DNA of 64,000 nucleotides from Dendrolimus kikuchii (taxonomy: Eukaryota; Arthropoda; Insecta; Lepidoptera; Lasiocampidae): assembly GCA_019925095.2 (NCBI GenBank), contig CM034390.1, forward strand, positions 285,501-349,500. The letters run 5' to 3'. Numbering within the stretch: the first letter of the stretch is position 1; each line of letters starts with the position of its first letter. The translations under genes and the position numbers were made by a program. Below the pieces are notes generated by a model, which worked only from the letters and a program-made list of their open reading frames with translations, was not told the DNA's origin and did no database searches. Below, in pieces: positions 21,755 to 33,406 of the stretch.

Positions 21755-22047
21755 CTTTTGCATTGTATATCTGTTTAGTCATTCTTTCATCATGCATTCT
21801 TTCCACATGCCCGAACCACCGGAGCATTCCTTTCCTTACCTTCACCCCGACACTCTCTTTCAGAGCAACTCTCTTTCTTACTTCGGTATTAGGAACGCGG
21901 TCCGCGAGCGTCACTCCGCAGATTTTGCGCAGTGCTCGCATCTCGACCGCGTTTACTCTACTTTCATGCTCTGTCTTCGATACCCAACTCTCGCTTCCAT
22001 ATGTGAGCGTAGGTACCAGCACCGCGTCAACTTCAATAATGTAACCC
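21755..22047 (-). mobile_element. RTE-clade LINE fragment, copy 7b
   Basis: Minus-strand frame of 112 codons reaching further upstream than most copies: VPTLTYGSESW, then ALRKICGVTLADR and RWFGHVERM. It starts before the region in 7a and overlaps it, so it is a separate insertion or a duplication. Confidence 0.8.
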
Positions 22048-22068
22048 ATTAATCTAAGTAAAGTACTT

Positions 22069-22134
22069 GGCGCTGGAATCGGGTTCTAGATTTTCATTTT
22101 TTCAGGGCAGAACAACGTCTGCCGAGACAGCTAG
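22069..22134 (+). mobile_element. Helitron 3' end
   Basis: Ends GCAGAACAACGTCTGC...AGCTAG before T. Same family as 5319-5842. Confidence 0.65.
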
Positions 22135-22367
22135 TCTTTATTTTTATTTTATTAGAATCTCTAACAAATATTCATAAAATATACATGACCTTAAATTGCC
22201 AATTAATGTTTTCCTTCAATTATTGGAGATCACGACATGCGTAAAAACTAATTTAAAGTGTCATATATAATATAATAATACTTATATTAAAAAGCTAAAC
22301 TACATAATATTATATATTCGTGATAGACTACGCAATTACGTATATAGATAAATTAGTTTATTATCTG

Positions 22368-22682
22368 AAAGAGAGTGTCGGGGTGAAGGTAAGGAAAGGA
22401 ATGCTCCGGAGGTTCGGGCATGATGAAAGAATGACTAAACAGATATACAATGCAAAAGTGGATGGATGCAGAAGTCGTGAAAGGCCACGACACACCTTCC
22501 ATGATCAAATTGATCGTGTACTAGCAGAAGGTGATGTCTAGAGCCTTAAGAACAGACGAGCGTGTATGACAAGAGTTATGAATATCAAAGAAGCAAGTGA
22601 GGTGTGTAAGAATAAGCCTAAATGGCGCTCTGTTGTTCGTGCCTACCCCGCAAGGGAACTGCCGTGAAGTTATGTATGTATG
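22368..22682 (+). mobile_element. RTE-clade LINE 3' end, copy 8
   Basis: Reads ESVGVKVRKGMLR on the plus strand and ends with a (TATG)n tail. A stop interrupts the frame after GDV, where GTC AGG became a TAG. Confidence 0.88.
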
Positions 22683-22689
22683 TTTGTAT

Positions 22690-23072
22690 AGATACACAGA
22701 TGTCAGTAGCCTTTATCAAGGAGACTTTGTAATACCTTTCTCAAGAATTATAGCCTTTGTTCCCAAAAAAGGATCAATGTCGTTGAAACCGTCATTGTCT
22801 TAGATAATCTAATACCATGTCCCACACAAACATAGACATATAAAAGCATTAGACTAGACAAGCCCGTAGTTTACTATTCTAGTGTTGTTTTTGGTCGCAG
22901 CTAAGCTGTCATCTCTGAGACATCGGGCTCATTTCGGATTCGTCTCAGAACTTAGTTCTTCGACGCTGGTTGAATCGTTATAAGCTAACAAAACATCCAT
23001 TTGTTTCATTAGTACTCTGCTTTGACACGTTGACATTAGTCTTGTGAAATAACAAGAAACCCACCAAATTAC
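22690..23072. other. unique sequence
   Basis: Nothing recognised. Confidence 0.45.
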
Positions 23073-23413
23073 ATACAAACATAACTTCACGCCAGTTCCC
23101 TTGCGGGGTAGGCACGAACAACAGAGTGCCATTTAGGCTTATTGTTACACACCTCACTTGCCTCTTTGACATTCATAACTCTTGTCATGCAAGCTCGTCT
23201 GTTCTTAAGGCTCCTGACATCACCTTCTGCTAGTACACGATCAATTTGATCATGGAAGGTGTGTCGTGGCCTTCCACGACTTCTGCATCCATCCACTTTT
23301 GCATTGTATATCTGTTTAGTCATTCTTTCATCATGCATCCTTTCCACATGCCCGAACCACCGGAGCATTCCTTTCCTTACCTTCACCCCGACACTCTCTT
23401 TCAGACCAACTCT
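23073..23413 (-). mobile_element. RTE-clade LINE 3' end, copy 9
   Basis: Minus-strand frame of 99 codons without a break from MKVRKGMLRWFGHVERM to YPARELA and stop. One of the best-preserved C-termini in the window. Confidence 0.9.
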
Positions 23414-23753
23414 GTAAGTAAGTAAGTAGATACTGTAATAAGTCTGTCGGGAATCTAAATCGGTTCTTTACTGAGAACAGCTGCTTGTTGTTATCTAGAC
23501 TCATATAGAAACATGAGATAGATAGATATCGAACCCATTTGGTAATATTATATTTATTGTTTTGGGATTAATACAGTTATAGAGTAATATTTCATGGCAA
23601 AGGCTTGTTCTGTCAAGTTAAATGCCCAAATAATAAATGGCCGACATCTTTAAAGGGAAATAAATCTCAACGGAGGTAGTTATGAATTTATGAGAGTTGC
23701 AAAATAAAGTAATATTATTAACTTATCGATTCGCTTTCAATGCTCCTTTTTAC

Positions 23754-24062
23754 TTTTTTTTTTATTGCAGGAGATCAGCAGACAGGCAGACGGCCCACTT
23801 GATGGAAAGCGGTTACTATCGCCTATGGACATTTTTAACCTCAAAGGTGCTACAAATGCGCTGCTGCTCTCTTAAGGGAGACTGGAACCTGGTCACTAAT
23901 GCCGGAACACAAGTCAAGGTTGTTATGGCGACATACTTTAGACGAGGGGTGGTCGCTATCCAGTCGAGCAAATACTCTACCAACTGGCTGTGGGTTGTTA
24001 AATCGCCTCTTACGACAGGCCGCCCCAACGCAGGAAATTGTATTCTTTCTCCGTTCCTGCTC
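23754..24062 (-). mobile_element. SIDE, near full-length
   Basis: Poly-T start; head ends CCTGCTCGG. Confidence 0.92.
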
Positions 24063-24374
24063 GGCTTCGATTTAAAACATACGGGGTTTTAATAATAACC
24101 TTTAAGACGGAACCACCACAAAGTAGCCGAATGTAACACACGGCTCATTGGGAAGTACCACAAATTTGTGGTCAAATACAGATAATTGAAACGCACGTTG
24201 AAACTGATGCTTTTTCCCTCTAACTACTTAGAATTTGTATTAGAATAAAAGAGGCGGTATAATTCACTTGGTTTTGATATATAATAAACGTTACGATAGA
24301 CAACCGAACAAGCCCGATTTTGACACGGAAAATTTCGTCTCTTTCGTGGTTTGAAATAGTCATTTTTAATTTAT
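24063..24374. other. unique sequence
   Basis: Nothing recognised. Confidence 0.45.
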
Positions 24375-24470
24375 TGTTACGAATTGTTGGACTCGAATTA
24401 AAATGCCGTTAGAATTACTATAGAGTTTATTAGAACTATACAAACACGTACAACACAGGTACAAATATTA
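24375..24470 (-). mobile_element. LTR fragment (family G), 3' end
   Basis: TGTTACGAATTG start on the plus strand, then the conserved GTTAGAATTACTATAG stretch; broken off after ~95 bp. Confidence 0.75.
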
Positions 24471-24610
24471 TATAAGTAGAATTAGTTTTATTAATTATTA
24501 TTCTTATTTATTATTTAATCAACAAAACTGGGTCATTTTGGTCTTACACCTAAAGGAAGGTTTGCACTGAAAATCAGCGTTGTGTCGGATATTGTTCCGA
24601 CACAGCAATA

Positions 24611-24764
24611 TTTTTTTTTTTTTTTTATAGCAGGAGTTCAGCAGACAGGCAGACGGCCCACTTGATGGAAAAGCGGTTACCATCGCCTATGGACATTTGC
24701 AACACCAAAGATGCTACAAATGTGCTGCTGCTCTCTTAAAGGAGACTGGGACCTGGTCACTAAG
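24611..24764 (-). mobile_element. SIDE, 5'-truncated
   Basis: Long poly-T start; breaks off after CCTGGTCACTAA. Confidence 0.88.
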
Positions 24765-24814
24765 CTCTTCAGACTAATATTCCTTAAATATCTGTAAAGA
24801 CAATACTCACATAT

Positions 24815-25365
24815 GATCTCTAACTAAAAGTCAAAGGAAAGTGCATTATATAAACGAGCGTCTTCGTAAATGGCGATTGGAACGATGTCGAAACCTTTTC
24901 AAGAGATACGATCCGAAAAATAACCTGTTTACTGATGAGAAGATCATCACGGTGGAAGAAAATTTAACCGGCAAAACAATACACCTTGCGCCAGAAGTTA
25001 GAAGGACGTCCAAAATCACATATTGGAAACAATGATTTAAGCATTAAGTGATACTTTATTCGCTGGATAGCAGTGGATTTTCCAACAGGGCCCTGTACCC
25101 TCCCATGAAGCTAATTCAATCCAACATTGGTTGCAAGCCAATTTGTCAGACTTTGTTCAGAGCATAGGTTGGCCTTCGTCGAGTTCTGACTTGAATTCTT
25201 TGGAGTATTCTTTATGAACTGCATTGGAGCTAATGGCATACAAAAAGTTCACCAGAACCTGAATTATCTCAAGCGAGCCCAAATCAATAAATGGAAACTG
25301 ATTGAAAAGATTAGTACCACCATAGAAGAATGGCCTATATCTTTAAAGCTTAATTAATTGAAAAC
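24815..25365 (+). pseudogene. mariner transposase remnant (C-terminal two thirds)
   Basis: The first frame (to 25035) has RLERCRNLF and FTDEKIITVEEN, matching the segment with the first catalytic Asp of mariner transposases. After a stop, another frame reads FQQGPAPSHEA, WLQANLSDFV, WPSSSSDLNSLEY and MAYKKFT, matching the block with the later catalytic Asp. Stops and frameshifts inactivate it. The DNA-binding N-terminus and the terminal repeats are missing. Confidence 0.85.
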
Positions 25366-27792
25366 AAGGATGGCTATTTTAAATAACTTATTTTTATATA
25401 TACATAAATCTAGATGTTATTAGTTATAATTCATGTAAACAATATATGAATATTTAACATTCCTCCAAAAATATTTTAGCTGTACTTTGACTGATGTCTT
25501 AAGAGTTCACATTACGAGTTATAAGAATAACATGGTTTCTATACTGAAAGCAAACTATTGTGAGTTATAAATTTGTATGTGCCATATATTTATATGAATT
25601 GATTAATAAAATATATCTTTTGACTTATTATTTTGCAAGATGAAATAATAAATAACTTTTAGCAGTTAAACTTGTTTATTTACTTAAACACTTATTAATA
25701 ATAATTTAGGACATATTATAAAATCTTTTCAGAAATGTTCAGTTCAGTTTTCAGTTTTATCTTTTTCTTTTTTCTGCAGGCTAGCATTTGGTTTTTTCTA
25801 TACATAAAGTTTTCATGTAAACTGCAGTGGATAAGTCATAAAATTCTATGATCAAGCATAACCCTTGCTTATGCAGAAAAGTTGTTGCTAATTTTTTCTG
25901 AACCTGAAAAAAAAAAGATATAAAGTGTCTATTTAATTACTCGCATAGTCCTTATTTAACTCATAATTTTTCATATTAGTAACTATGTTACACATCAAAA
26001 TCATATTATTAAGAGATTTACAATCATTAAGGTATTTGTCACAAATCTTCATATTCCATGAAATCCTTCAAGCCATAGATGTGCTTAATTAATCACTTTT
26101 AAGCCGGCAAGTGAATATATTTAAAACTACTGGAGAGTTTCATATTTTCCGGTAATTTGTTGTATAAGATCAGATCCATAACATACATTAGCAATCAAAC
26201 ACACTATCTAACCGCCAGGGCAGTGGTGCAATGTCTGTTACTTTATTTGTATGTATTTATATGAGATACTTTACTTGTATTATAGATTATTAAGAAAGTA
26301 ATATAGGTTGCTGATTTATTGATTGTACCAAATTATCAAATAAGTAATTAATATTATTTTAATCAGTTTCTAATGAATGAGTGAGACATGTAGCTATTTT
26401 TCTATAAATAGGTGCACATTTTAGATGAATTTTGACTTCAACACAAAGTATACTTACATCAATCATATATTAACTAATAATTAACATTACTGATTTCTTA
26501 TATGGATGAAATTTACAGACAGGAATAGTAATATACTACACAGGTTATAAAAGGAAAGAAGGAAGGAAGATCTATGGGCGAACATGTTGAATTTAGAAAC
26601 CTTCACAAAACTACTTACATCAGGATTTTAGCTCCTCTTATTTCTCCAATATGTACTACGAGTATAGCTATGTACTCTAATAACATTACATGTTAGGTAG
26701 GTTTAGCGTATCAGCCTTTACAAAATTAACACTCCTATTTGAAGATCCGGCCATGTTTAGAAAGAGAAAATATTTAATACATTTTCATTAATAAAACAGT
26801 TCACTTTTTTGTCGGATGACTTTAGAAGATTTTTCTAAGGACGAAATTAATTGTAATGAATAATATTAGAATTTAGAAATGCTGCATTAACCGCCGATCT
26901 AAAGCCTAAATACCCAATGTTGCCAGGTTGCTAATAGTGAAATTACTAAAATTTGTAATTCTTGTAGGTACACACGTGTGTGTAGGAAAGTAACTCCCAA
27001 CATATTGACTTAAAAAAGACCTTATCGAACATCGCCATGATTTTTAAATTGAAAACTTCGGTAGATACTTCTAGGATGGGGAAAATGCACTGAATTCGCA
27101 CGACCGTCACGCTCAGATACCAAGTTTTTATCTCTGAAGTGCAGTCCTAACGACTGATATTTTTTTTAAAGGTCTGACTAATAATACTCCCCCCCCCCCC
27201 CCCCTCAATTGAAACTGACAATACAACCTTTTTATTTTAACTGGATTGACAACATCATTGGATAATGAGACTATGTCTAGGTATCAGACATTAAAAATGA
27301 TAACCCAAATGTGATACCAAATCAAAGTATTTTAGTGGTCGAATGAGCTTTATCTGTTGTAATCGCCGAAAGAATACTTTATTACAAATTAAGAAAAGTA
27401 ATGACATCGCAATGGTGTCTAATAGGTAATTTATGCCTGATTATCAATTAATGGTATTCAGTCTAACTGTACATTATTCAGTTTAAGTTATATTATATTG
27501 ATTTTTCACTAAAGGTCACTTTAAATAACTTAACAGTAACTTTAGAAAATAATAAATGTTGAACACCAAAATATATAAAATAAATCTACCGATAAAATTG
27601 CTAAGCTGGCCACACTAAAATGATCACGATGTGTCATAATGAATAATGACAGTAACATTTAAATAGTAGCACAGATTAATATGATTATTTTCTTTTTATA
27701 GGCAAAGGAATTAATGTAAAGTTGTCCCCAATGACGTCATCGGATAATTTGTTTAAAAATTGAATTAAAAAAAAACTAACTCTTAAAACACA
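25366..27792. other. longest repeat-free stretch, AT-rich
   Basis: About 2.4 kb with no frame above about 60 codons and no repeat partner seen. A poly-C tract lies at about 27189-27204. No exon, RNA gene or regulatory element could be supported. Confidence 0.55.
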
Positions 27793-28115
27793 GGTTTTAA
27801 GCACGGTAATTTATTTGGTTTTGGTTTTTCCGACGTTTCGGCCACTTTTTAGTGGCCGTGATCACGGAAGACAAAGATGTCAAGTGTCAACGAGTATTGT
27901 TAAAGTTTTATTTAGCCTATCGCCAACTTGTTAATTTTAATTATTTAGTTTTAATTTTGTTTATGGTTATTATTTACTCTATGGGAGCCTAATCTAATTT
28001 ACTACCGCTTCACAACATGTTATGGCTTGAAAAGAAGAAGCGGCGCAAGAAACTCTTCCGCAAACATGCCTAGATCTAATAATTTTATATAATATTTAAA
28101 TGGGTGGAAGGAAAA
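27793..28115 (-). mobile_element. Penelope-like element, copy 3
   Basis: Minus-strand terminal block plus 3' UTR; it ends before the GIY-YIG frame. Confidence 0.75.
27828..27869 (-). ncRNA. hammerhead-like motif, PLE copy 3
   Basis: All elements present: TTCC, GTGATCA, GGCCACT/AGTGGCC, GAAAC, GTC, GGAA. The loop reads AAAA in place of GAAA. Confidence 0.45.
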
Positions 28116-28239
28116 ATAAAATCCTTCCTAGAATCAGTTTGTACTTTAAATCCGACACACCTGGCTAATGACTGCTATAATGTATCTGTATTTAATTCTT
28201 ATAGGAAAAACTCACAAGTGTTCACTTAGAGCATCATAA

Positions 28240-28608
28240 AAAAATCACACCTGTATACCTGTAGAAACACATTTTATTACCTTTAGGCATTGAACTTCTT
28301 TTGTTTACTTTGAGTTTAAAATTTGTGATTAGAAAAACAGTCCATTGTGTATTGTAATCTTTTATGGTAGTCATTAGCCAGGTATGTCGAACTAATTCTA
28401 AGAAATTTGGTCAGGCAGACAGTGTATCGGTATAGCATTCGGTGATCTATTTAGTGACGGACTTTGCACGTGTTATTCAACCGTACATTACGTTTGGACT
28501 GGTTGTGTTCAGTTATATTTATACCTGTGTTATACGGGTTTGTATAGTACTAATAAACTCCATAATAATTCCAACGGCATTTTAATTCGAGTCCTGTAAC
28601 TCGTAACA
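28240..28608 (+). mobile_element. LTR fragment (family G), copy 5
   Basis: Lacks the first bases and several internal segments; ends CTCGTAACA. AATAAA at about 28551. Confidence 0.75.
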
Positions 28609-28944
28609 GTGTTATTATGCTGAAGGATAAATAACAAACAGAAAATAAGAGTTATGAAATATCAGCGAGAAATGCGGGAATAATAGTGATTTAATTAAAA
28701 ATAAGAGTCGCAACAGGGGAGAGCGGGGCAAACTGTTGAACCAGCAAGAACTTGTAAATAGCAGACGGAGTTCGCGAAGCGAACCAGGGAAATGCAATAA
28801 GTATTAAAGTTCCAAGAGCGGTTTCTTAATCTCGACAGATTTGTACTCTTGACTCAGGATTGTTATTCAGTCGCTTTTAAATTTCAAACAAACTAAAGTG
28901 GACTTGAACTACTTTAACTTGAAGCAGATATGAGATTGTTCAGT
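28609..28944. other. unique sequence
   Basis: Nothing recognised. Confidence 0.45.
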
Positions 28945-28949
28945 TTTAA

Positions 28950-29106
28950 CTGGTCTTAGCGTGATGATATATAGCCTATAGCCTTCCTCGATAAATGGGC
29001 TATCCAACACTGAAAGAATTTTTCAAATCAGACAAATAGTTCCTGAGATTAGCGCGTTCAAGCAAACAAACAAACAAACTGTTCAGCTTTATATATTAGT
29101 ATAAGA
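28950..29106 (-). mobile_element. Helitron fragment, 5' end
   Basis: Ends GTATAAGA before T, so the minus strand starts TC after A. The 3' end (CTAG) is missing. Confidence 0.7.
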
Positions 29107-29196
29107 TAAGTGTGCGAAATTTCATACTCCTCCGCCCGCGTAATTTTCGTACAAAGTTTTTGCTGTATTTTGCTTCACCTATTAACATATAGATTA

Positions 29197-29446
29197 ATAA
29201 AACTACGTTTAAACGGTTTTAAGCGCGGTAATTTTATTTGATTTTGGTTTTATTAAGTTGGCGGTAGGCTAAATAAAACTTTAACAATACTCGTTGACAC
29301 TTGACATCTTTGTCTTCCGTGATCACGGCCACTGTAAAGTGGCCGAAACGTCGGAAAAACCAAAATCAAATAAAATTACCGCGCTTAAAACCGTTAAAAC
29401 GTAGTTTTATTATGTATACAAGTCGCGAAAACTTAAGAAGATATAA
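29197..29446 (+). mobile_element. Penelope-like element copy 4, with inverted 5' arm
   Basis: Perfect 10-bp target duplication ATATAGATTA at 29187-29196 and 29447-29456. The first ~55 bp are the inverse complement of part of the copy's own 3' region. The rest is the terminal block in plus orientation. Confidence 0.85.
29315..29356 (+). ncRNA. hammerhead-like motif, PLE copy 4
   Basis: TTCC (29315-29318), GTGATCA (29319-29325), extra C, GGCCACT, loop GTAA, AGTGGCC (29338-29344), GAAAC, GTC (ending 29352), GGAA. Stem II is a full seven pairs. Confidence 0.45.
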
Positions 29447-29520
29447 TATATAGATTATGTTTGCTATAAAAATATTATGATTATAATATAGTTATACAGT
29501 GGGTAATGATAGGTAGGTAA

Positions 29521-29677
29521 TGTCAGGAGCCTTAAGAACAGACGAGCTTGCATGACAAGAGTTATGAATGTCAAAGAGGCAAGTGAGGTGTGTAAGAATA
29601 AGCCTAAATGGCGCTCTGTAGTTTGTGCCTACCCCGCAAGGGAACTGGCGTGAAGTTATGTATGTATGTATGTATGT
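29521..29677 (+). mobile_element. RTE-clade LINE 3' end, copy 10
   Basis: Short copy with (TATG)n tail; TAGGTAA on both sides (29514-29520, 29680-29686) is a probable target duplication. Confidence 0.85.
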
Positions 29678-29839
29678 AGTAGGTAAATTCTCAAATTAGT
29701 TATTTCTAACGCTGGGAAACTTACCAATACAAACAAAACAATTCAAGGAATTACAAAACAAAACGCCAATTATGCGTATAAGTTAGTTTTGCTGTTTCCT
29801 GCGGCCGGGCGGCCTGTCGTAAGAGGCGAGAAACAACCC

Positions 29840-29900
29840 ACAGCTAGGTGGTAGGGCTATGCCCGCCTGGATAGCTACCACCCTTGGTCTGGAGTATGCC
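29840..29900 (+). promoter_or_regulatory. conserved stem in LINE 5' UTR / SIDE
   Basis: GGTGGTAG pairs with CTACCACC, enclosing a second small stem (GGGC/GCCC here, GGGCA/TGCCC in SIDE). The outer pair C-G in SIDE is T-G in the LINE, so the fold is kept despite changes. Role unknown; a structured RNA element is inferred. Confidence 0.45.
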
Positions 29901-30370
29901 GCCATAACTGCCTTGTGTGGTGTTCCGGCATTAGAGACCAAGTTCCAGTCCCCCAACTCCGAAGTGCTACAGTGTCTGCGAAATCTGGAACTCGTTGTGT
30001 GTCTAAGTCTACTGCATTTCCGCAGGCGTGATGAGGTGAAGTGGGGGTCAGGGAGACCCGATGAAACGGTTGACCGCTGGCCGCCCGCCAGGTAGTAGGG
30101 GACCTGAACCCGGACTAACCAATCCCATGGAGGCTGACCCACCAACTGGCGCATAATCTTGGGGAACACTGTCGTGCCGGTTGGTGACCGGATGTGGCCA
30201 GGCAGTGTTCTCCGGGGAGGATCGGGGGCCCTTCCGTGCCCCACATCAGCTCTTCATACAACCTGCGCATTTGGGGGACAATGGCATACATCACACTTTT
30301 TTTTTCCTCTTCGTCGCAGACACATTAGCACTTCCTTAGACTTCCCTTTTTATAATTTTTATTAATCTTC

Positions 30371-33343
30371 ATGAGCCGAACAATAAGAAATAAGGTTACC
30401 ACAGCGGGTTTTGACTCCACAATTAAAGTGGACTTTTGCAACATAAGAGGTATTCACGCCAATATCAATGCCGTCCATCACCACCTCGAGACGGCAAAGC
30501 CGGCCTTATTATTTTTGACGGAGACACAGATTTCTACTCCGGTCGACACATCATACCTTCACTACCCCGGTTACAATCTGGAACACTTGTTTCTGTCAAA
30601 AGCCGGGGTCTGTGTATACGTCCGGGAAGATATCTGCTGTCGCCGTCTCCACGGCCTTGAAGATAGGGACCTTTCCATCTTGTGGGTACGCATAGATTTT
30701 GGTGGTTCCACTCGGATCTATGCGTGCTTATACCGGTCCCATGGTAGGGAATGCGCAAGGACTGAAACAGCTCGCTTTTTTGAACACGTTCATGAGGGAA
30801 CCGACAGAGTTTTCAGGCAGTACCCTTCGGCAGAGGTAGTCATACTCGGGGACTTTAATGCTCATCACGCTGAGTGGTTGGGTTCCCCGAGAACTGATCT
30901 GCCAGGGACTACTGCCTATGATTTTGCTCTCGCCCATGGATTCACTCAGGTGATCACGGGATTTACCCGAATACCGGATAGAGTGGATCATGAGCCCTCC
31001 TTGCTAGATCTTCTGCTGACCACACACCCGGAGAATTACCAGATCTCGATCAGTGCTCCACTGGGAACCTCTGATCATTGTCTGGTATCTTCGGTGGTGC
31101 CCCTTCCTATTGCCGATCGGACTCGTCCCGCTGGACGACGGAAGGTGTGGCGATACAGGTCAGCAGATTGGGATGGACTGCGTGAATTCTATGCATCCTA
31201 CCCATGGAGGCAGCTATGTTTCTCGTCAGAAGATCCTGATGCATGCGCAGACTCGATCGCCGATGTGGTACTGCAGGGAATGGAATGTTTCATTCCAAAC
31301 TCTAAGGTACCCATTGGTGGTACGAGCAAACCATGGTTCGATAAGTCCTGTGCTGAGGCTGTAAAGCTAAAGCAACAGGCTTATCGAGCCTGGACTGGAG
31401 CGCGGGCTCGTCAGGATCCAAGTTCCTCTGACCTGAAAAAGAGATACAATGCTGCCTCCAGGTCCCTAAAAAAGCAGCTTGTGAGAGCAAAATTCATTCA
31501 TATCGGCAGAATTGGTGAGCGCCTCTCTAGCTACCCTTCTGGGACTAGAGCTTTTTGGGCCCTCGCCAAAGCTGTCGAAGGAAACTTCTGTCGGGCATCT
31601 CTTCCACCTCTGCGCACAGTGGACGACCGTCTGGCACACGCCGCCAAAGACAAAGCCGATCTTCTGGGTGAAATCTTTGCGGCCAATTCGACTCTTGACG
31701 ACGGGGGAGAAACTCCACCTACAATCCCAGAGTGTGAGTATAGAATGCCGGAGGTGCGCTTTACACAAAAAGCAGTCCGATGTGCTCTCCGCTCCCTCGA
31801 CGTCAAGAAGTCTTCTGGCCCTGATGGCATTCCTGCCATTGTGCTGCAGACGTGTTCAGCTGAGCTGTCTCCAGTCCTTGCCCGACTTTTCACTCTCTCT
31901 TATCACAAGGGTTGTGTCCCCGCTTCGTGGAAGATTGCCCATGTGCACCCTGTCCCCAAAAAAGGGGACCGCACAGACCCGTCGAATTATAGGCCTATAG
32001 CAATAACCTCTTTGCTCTCAAAGGTGATGGAGCGTATTATCAACGCGCAGCTTCTGGGTTACCTCGAAGATTCCCAGCTACTAAATGACCGGCAATACGG
32101 CTTCCGCCATGGTCGCTCAGCTGGGGATCTCTTGGTTTACCTAACCCACCGTTGGGCTGAAGCCATTGAGAGCAAAGGGGAAGCACTGGCAGTTAGTCTA
32201 GATATTGCTAAGGCCTTCGACCGGGTCTGGCACAAGGCTCTTCTATCGAAGCTGCCATCATATGGGATACCTGAGGGACTTTGTACCTGGCTATCCAGCT
32301 TTCTTGATGGGCGCAGCATTCAAGTCGTTGTCGACGGTTGCTGCTCAAGTATCAAGCCCATCAACGCTGGTGTGCCCCAGGGTTGTGTGCTATCGCCAAC
32401 GTTGTTCATCTTGCATATCAATGATATGTTGTCTAATCACAACATTCATTGCTATGCGGATGACAGCACTGGCGATGCGCAGTACTCTGGTCGTGCAAAC
32501 GTCCCTCGATCATTTGTGGAGGAAAGTCGGGTTAGACTTGTGTCTGAAGTAGAACATTCCTTACAGAGAGTCTCTGAATGGGGGAGACAAAACCTTGTCC
32601 ATTTCAACCCCAAGAAGACACAGGTCTGCGTATTCTCTGCCAAAAAAACTCCATTCGAGCAAGCGCTTGAGTTCCAAGGAACTCCCCTTACCACCTCCAA
32701 AAGTATTGGGATCCTCGGTATCAACATCACGAACGATGTACAGTTCAGGGGCCATCTTGAAGGCAAGGCAAAACTTGCCTCCAAGAAGCTGGGAGTGCTA
32801 AACCGGTCCAAGCAGTACTTCACATCGCGGCAACGCCTTGTGCTTTATAAAGCCCAGGTGAGGCCGCATATGGAGTACTGCTCACACCTTTGGGCTGGAG
32901 CACCTGCTTACCAACTTAATCCCCTGGACAGTATTCAACGTCGAGCCCTTCGCGTTGTTGATGATCCCATACTCACAGACGGTTTAGATACGCTTGGCCT
33001 TAGGAGAGACTTTGCTTCTCTCTGCGTATTCTACCGACTGTATAACGGGGAATGTTCCGAAGAACTGTTTAGAATGGTGCCTTCGTCCTCCTTCTACCAT
33101 CGCACCGCTCGCCATCGATTGGGAGTTCACCCCCACTTCCTTGAGCCGCTTCGCTCATGTACGCAACGGTTCTGTAGAACGTTTCTCTCGCGTACCGTGG
33201 GGATTTGGAATGAGCTCCCGGCCGAGGTTTTCCCACAGCGCTACGATATGGAGTTCTTCAAAAAGGGTGTCATAAAATTTCTTCGAGGCCGGCAGCGCGT
33301 TGGCGACATCTCTGATGTTGCAAACGTCCATAGGCGACGGTAA
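30371..33343 (+). CDS. non-LTR retrotransposon endonuclease/reverse transcriptase, 990 aa
   Basis: A single uninterrupted frame from ATG to TAA. The N-terminal exonuclease-endonuclease-phosphatase type nuclease shows CNIRG (aa 23-27), LTETQ (49-53), LGDFNAHH (about 160) and TSDH (about 234), the metal and catalytic residues used to nick target DNA. The reverse transcriptase shows YRPIAI (about 539), LDIAKAFD (about 610), GVPQGCVLSP (about 667) and YADD (about 693), so all three catalytic aspartates are present. A C-terminal WNELPAEVFP motif (about 948) is common in CR1/L2/Daphne-like LINEs. The clade is not fixed; CR1-group or Daphne is my best estimate. The protein probably also mobilises SIDE, which shares its 3' end. 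The intact frame suggests a recent insertion. Confidence 0.95.
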   Translation: MSRTIRNKVTTAGFDSTIKVDFCNIRGIHANINAVHHHLETAKPALLFLTETQISTPVDTSYLHYPGYNLEHLFLSKAGVCVYVREDICCRRLHGLEDRDLSILWVRIDFGGSTRIYACLYRSHGRECARTETARFFEHVHEGTDRVFRQYPSAEVVILGDFNAHHAEWLGSPRTDLPGTTAYDFALAHGFTQVITGFTRIPDRVDHEPSLLDLLLTTHPENYQISISAPLGTSDHCLVSSVVPLPIADRTRPAGRRKVWRYRSADWDGLREFYASYPWRQLCFSSEDPDACADSIADVVLQGMECFIPNSKVPIGGTSKPWFDKSCAEAVKLKQQAYRAWTGARARQDPSSSDLKKRYNAASRSLKKQLVRAKFIHIGRIGERLSSYPSGTRAFWALAKAVEGNFCRASLPPLRTVDDRLAHAAKDKADLLGEIFAANSTLDDGGETPPTIPECEYRMPEVRFTQKAVRCALRSLDVKKSSGPDGIPAIVLQTCSAELSPVLARLFTLSYHKGCVPASWKIAHVHPVPKKGDRTDPSNYRPIAITSLLSKVMERIINAQLLGYLEDSQLLNDRQYGFRHGRSAGDLLVYLTHRWAEAIESKGEALAVSLDIAKAFDRVWHKALLSKLPSYGIPEGLCTWLSSFLDGRSIQVVVDGCCSSIKPINAGVPQGCVLSPTLFILHINDMLSNHNIHCYADDSTGDAQYSGRANVPRSFVEESRVRLVSEVEHSLQRVSEWGRQNLVHFNPKKTQVCVFSAKKTPFEQALEFQGTPLTTSKSIGILGINITNDVQFRGHLEGKAKLASKKLGVLNRSKQYFTSRQRLVLYKAQVRPHMEYCSHLWAGAPAYQLNPLDSIQRRALRVVDDPILTDGLDTLGLRRDFASLCVFYRLYNGECSEELFRMVPSSSFYHRTARHRLGVHPHFLEPLRSCTQRFCRTFLSRTVGIWNELPAEVFPQRYDMEFFKKGVIKFLRGRQRVGDISDVANVHRRR

Positions 33344-33406
33344 CCGCTTTCCACCAGGTGGGCCGTTAGCCTGTTTGCTGTACTCCAGCTATAAAACAAA
33401 AAAAAA

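Noticed and set aside
30436..32823. Many shorter frames on both strands within the LINE ORF.
   Set aside because: Shadows of the 990-codon frame.
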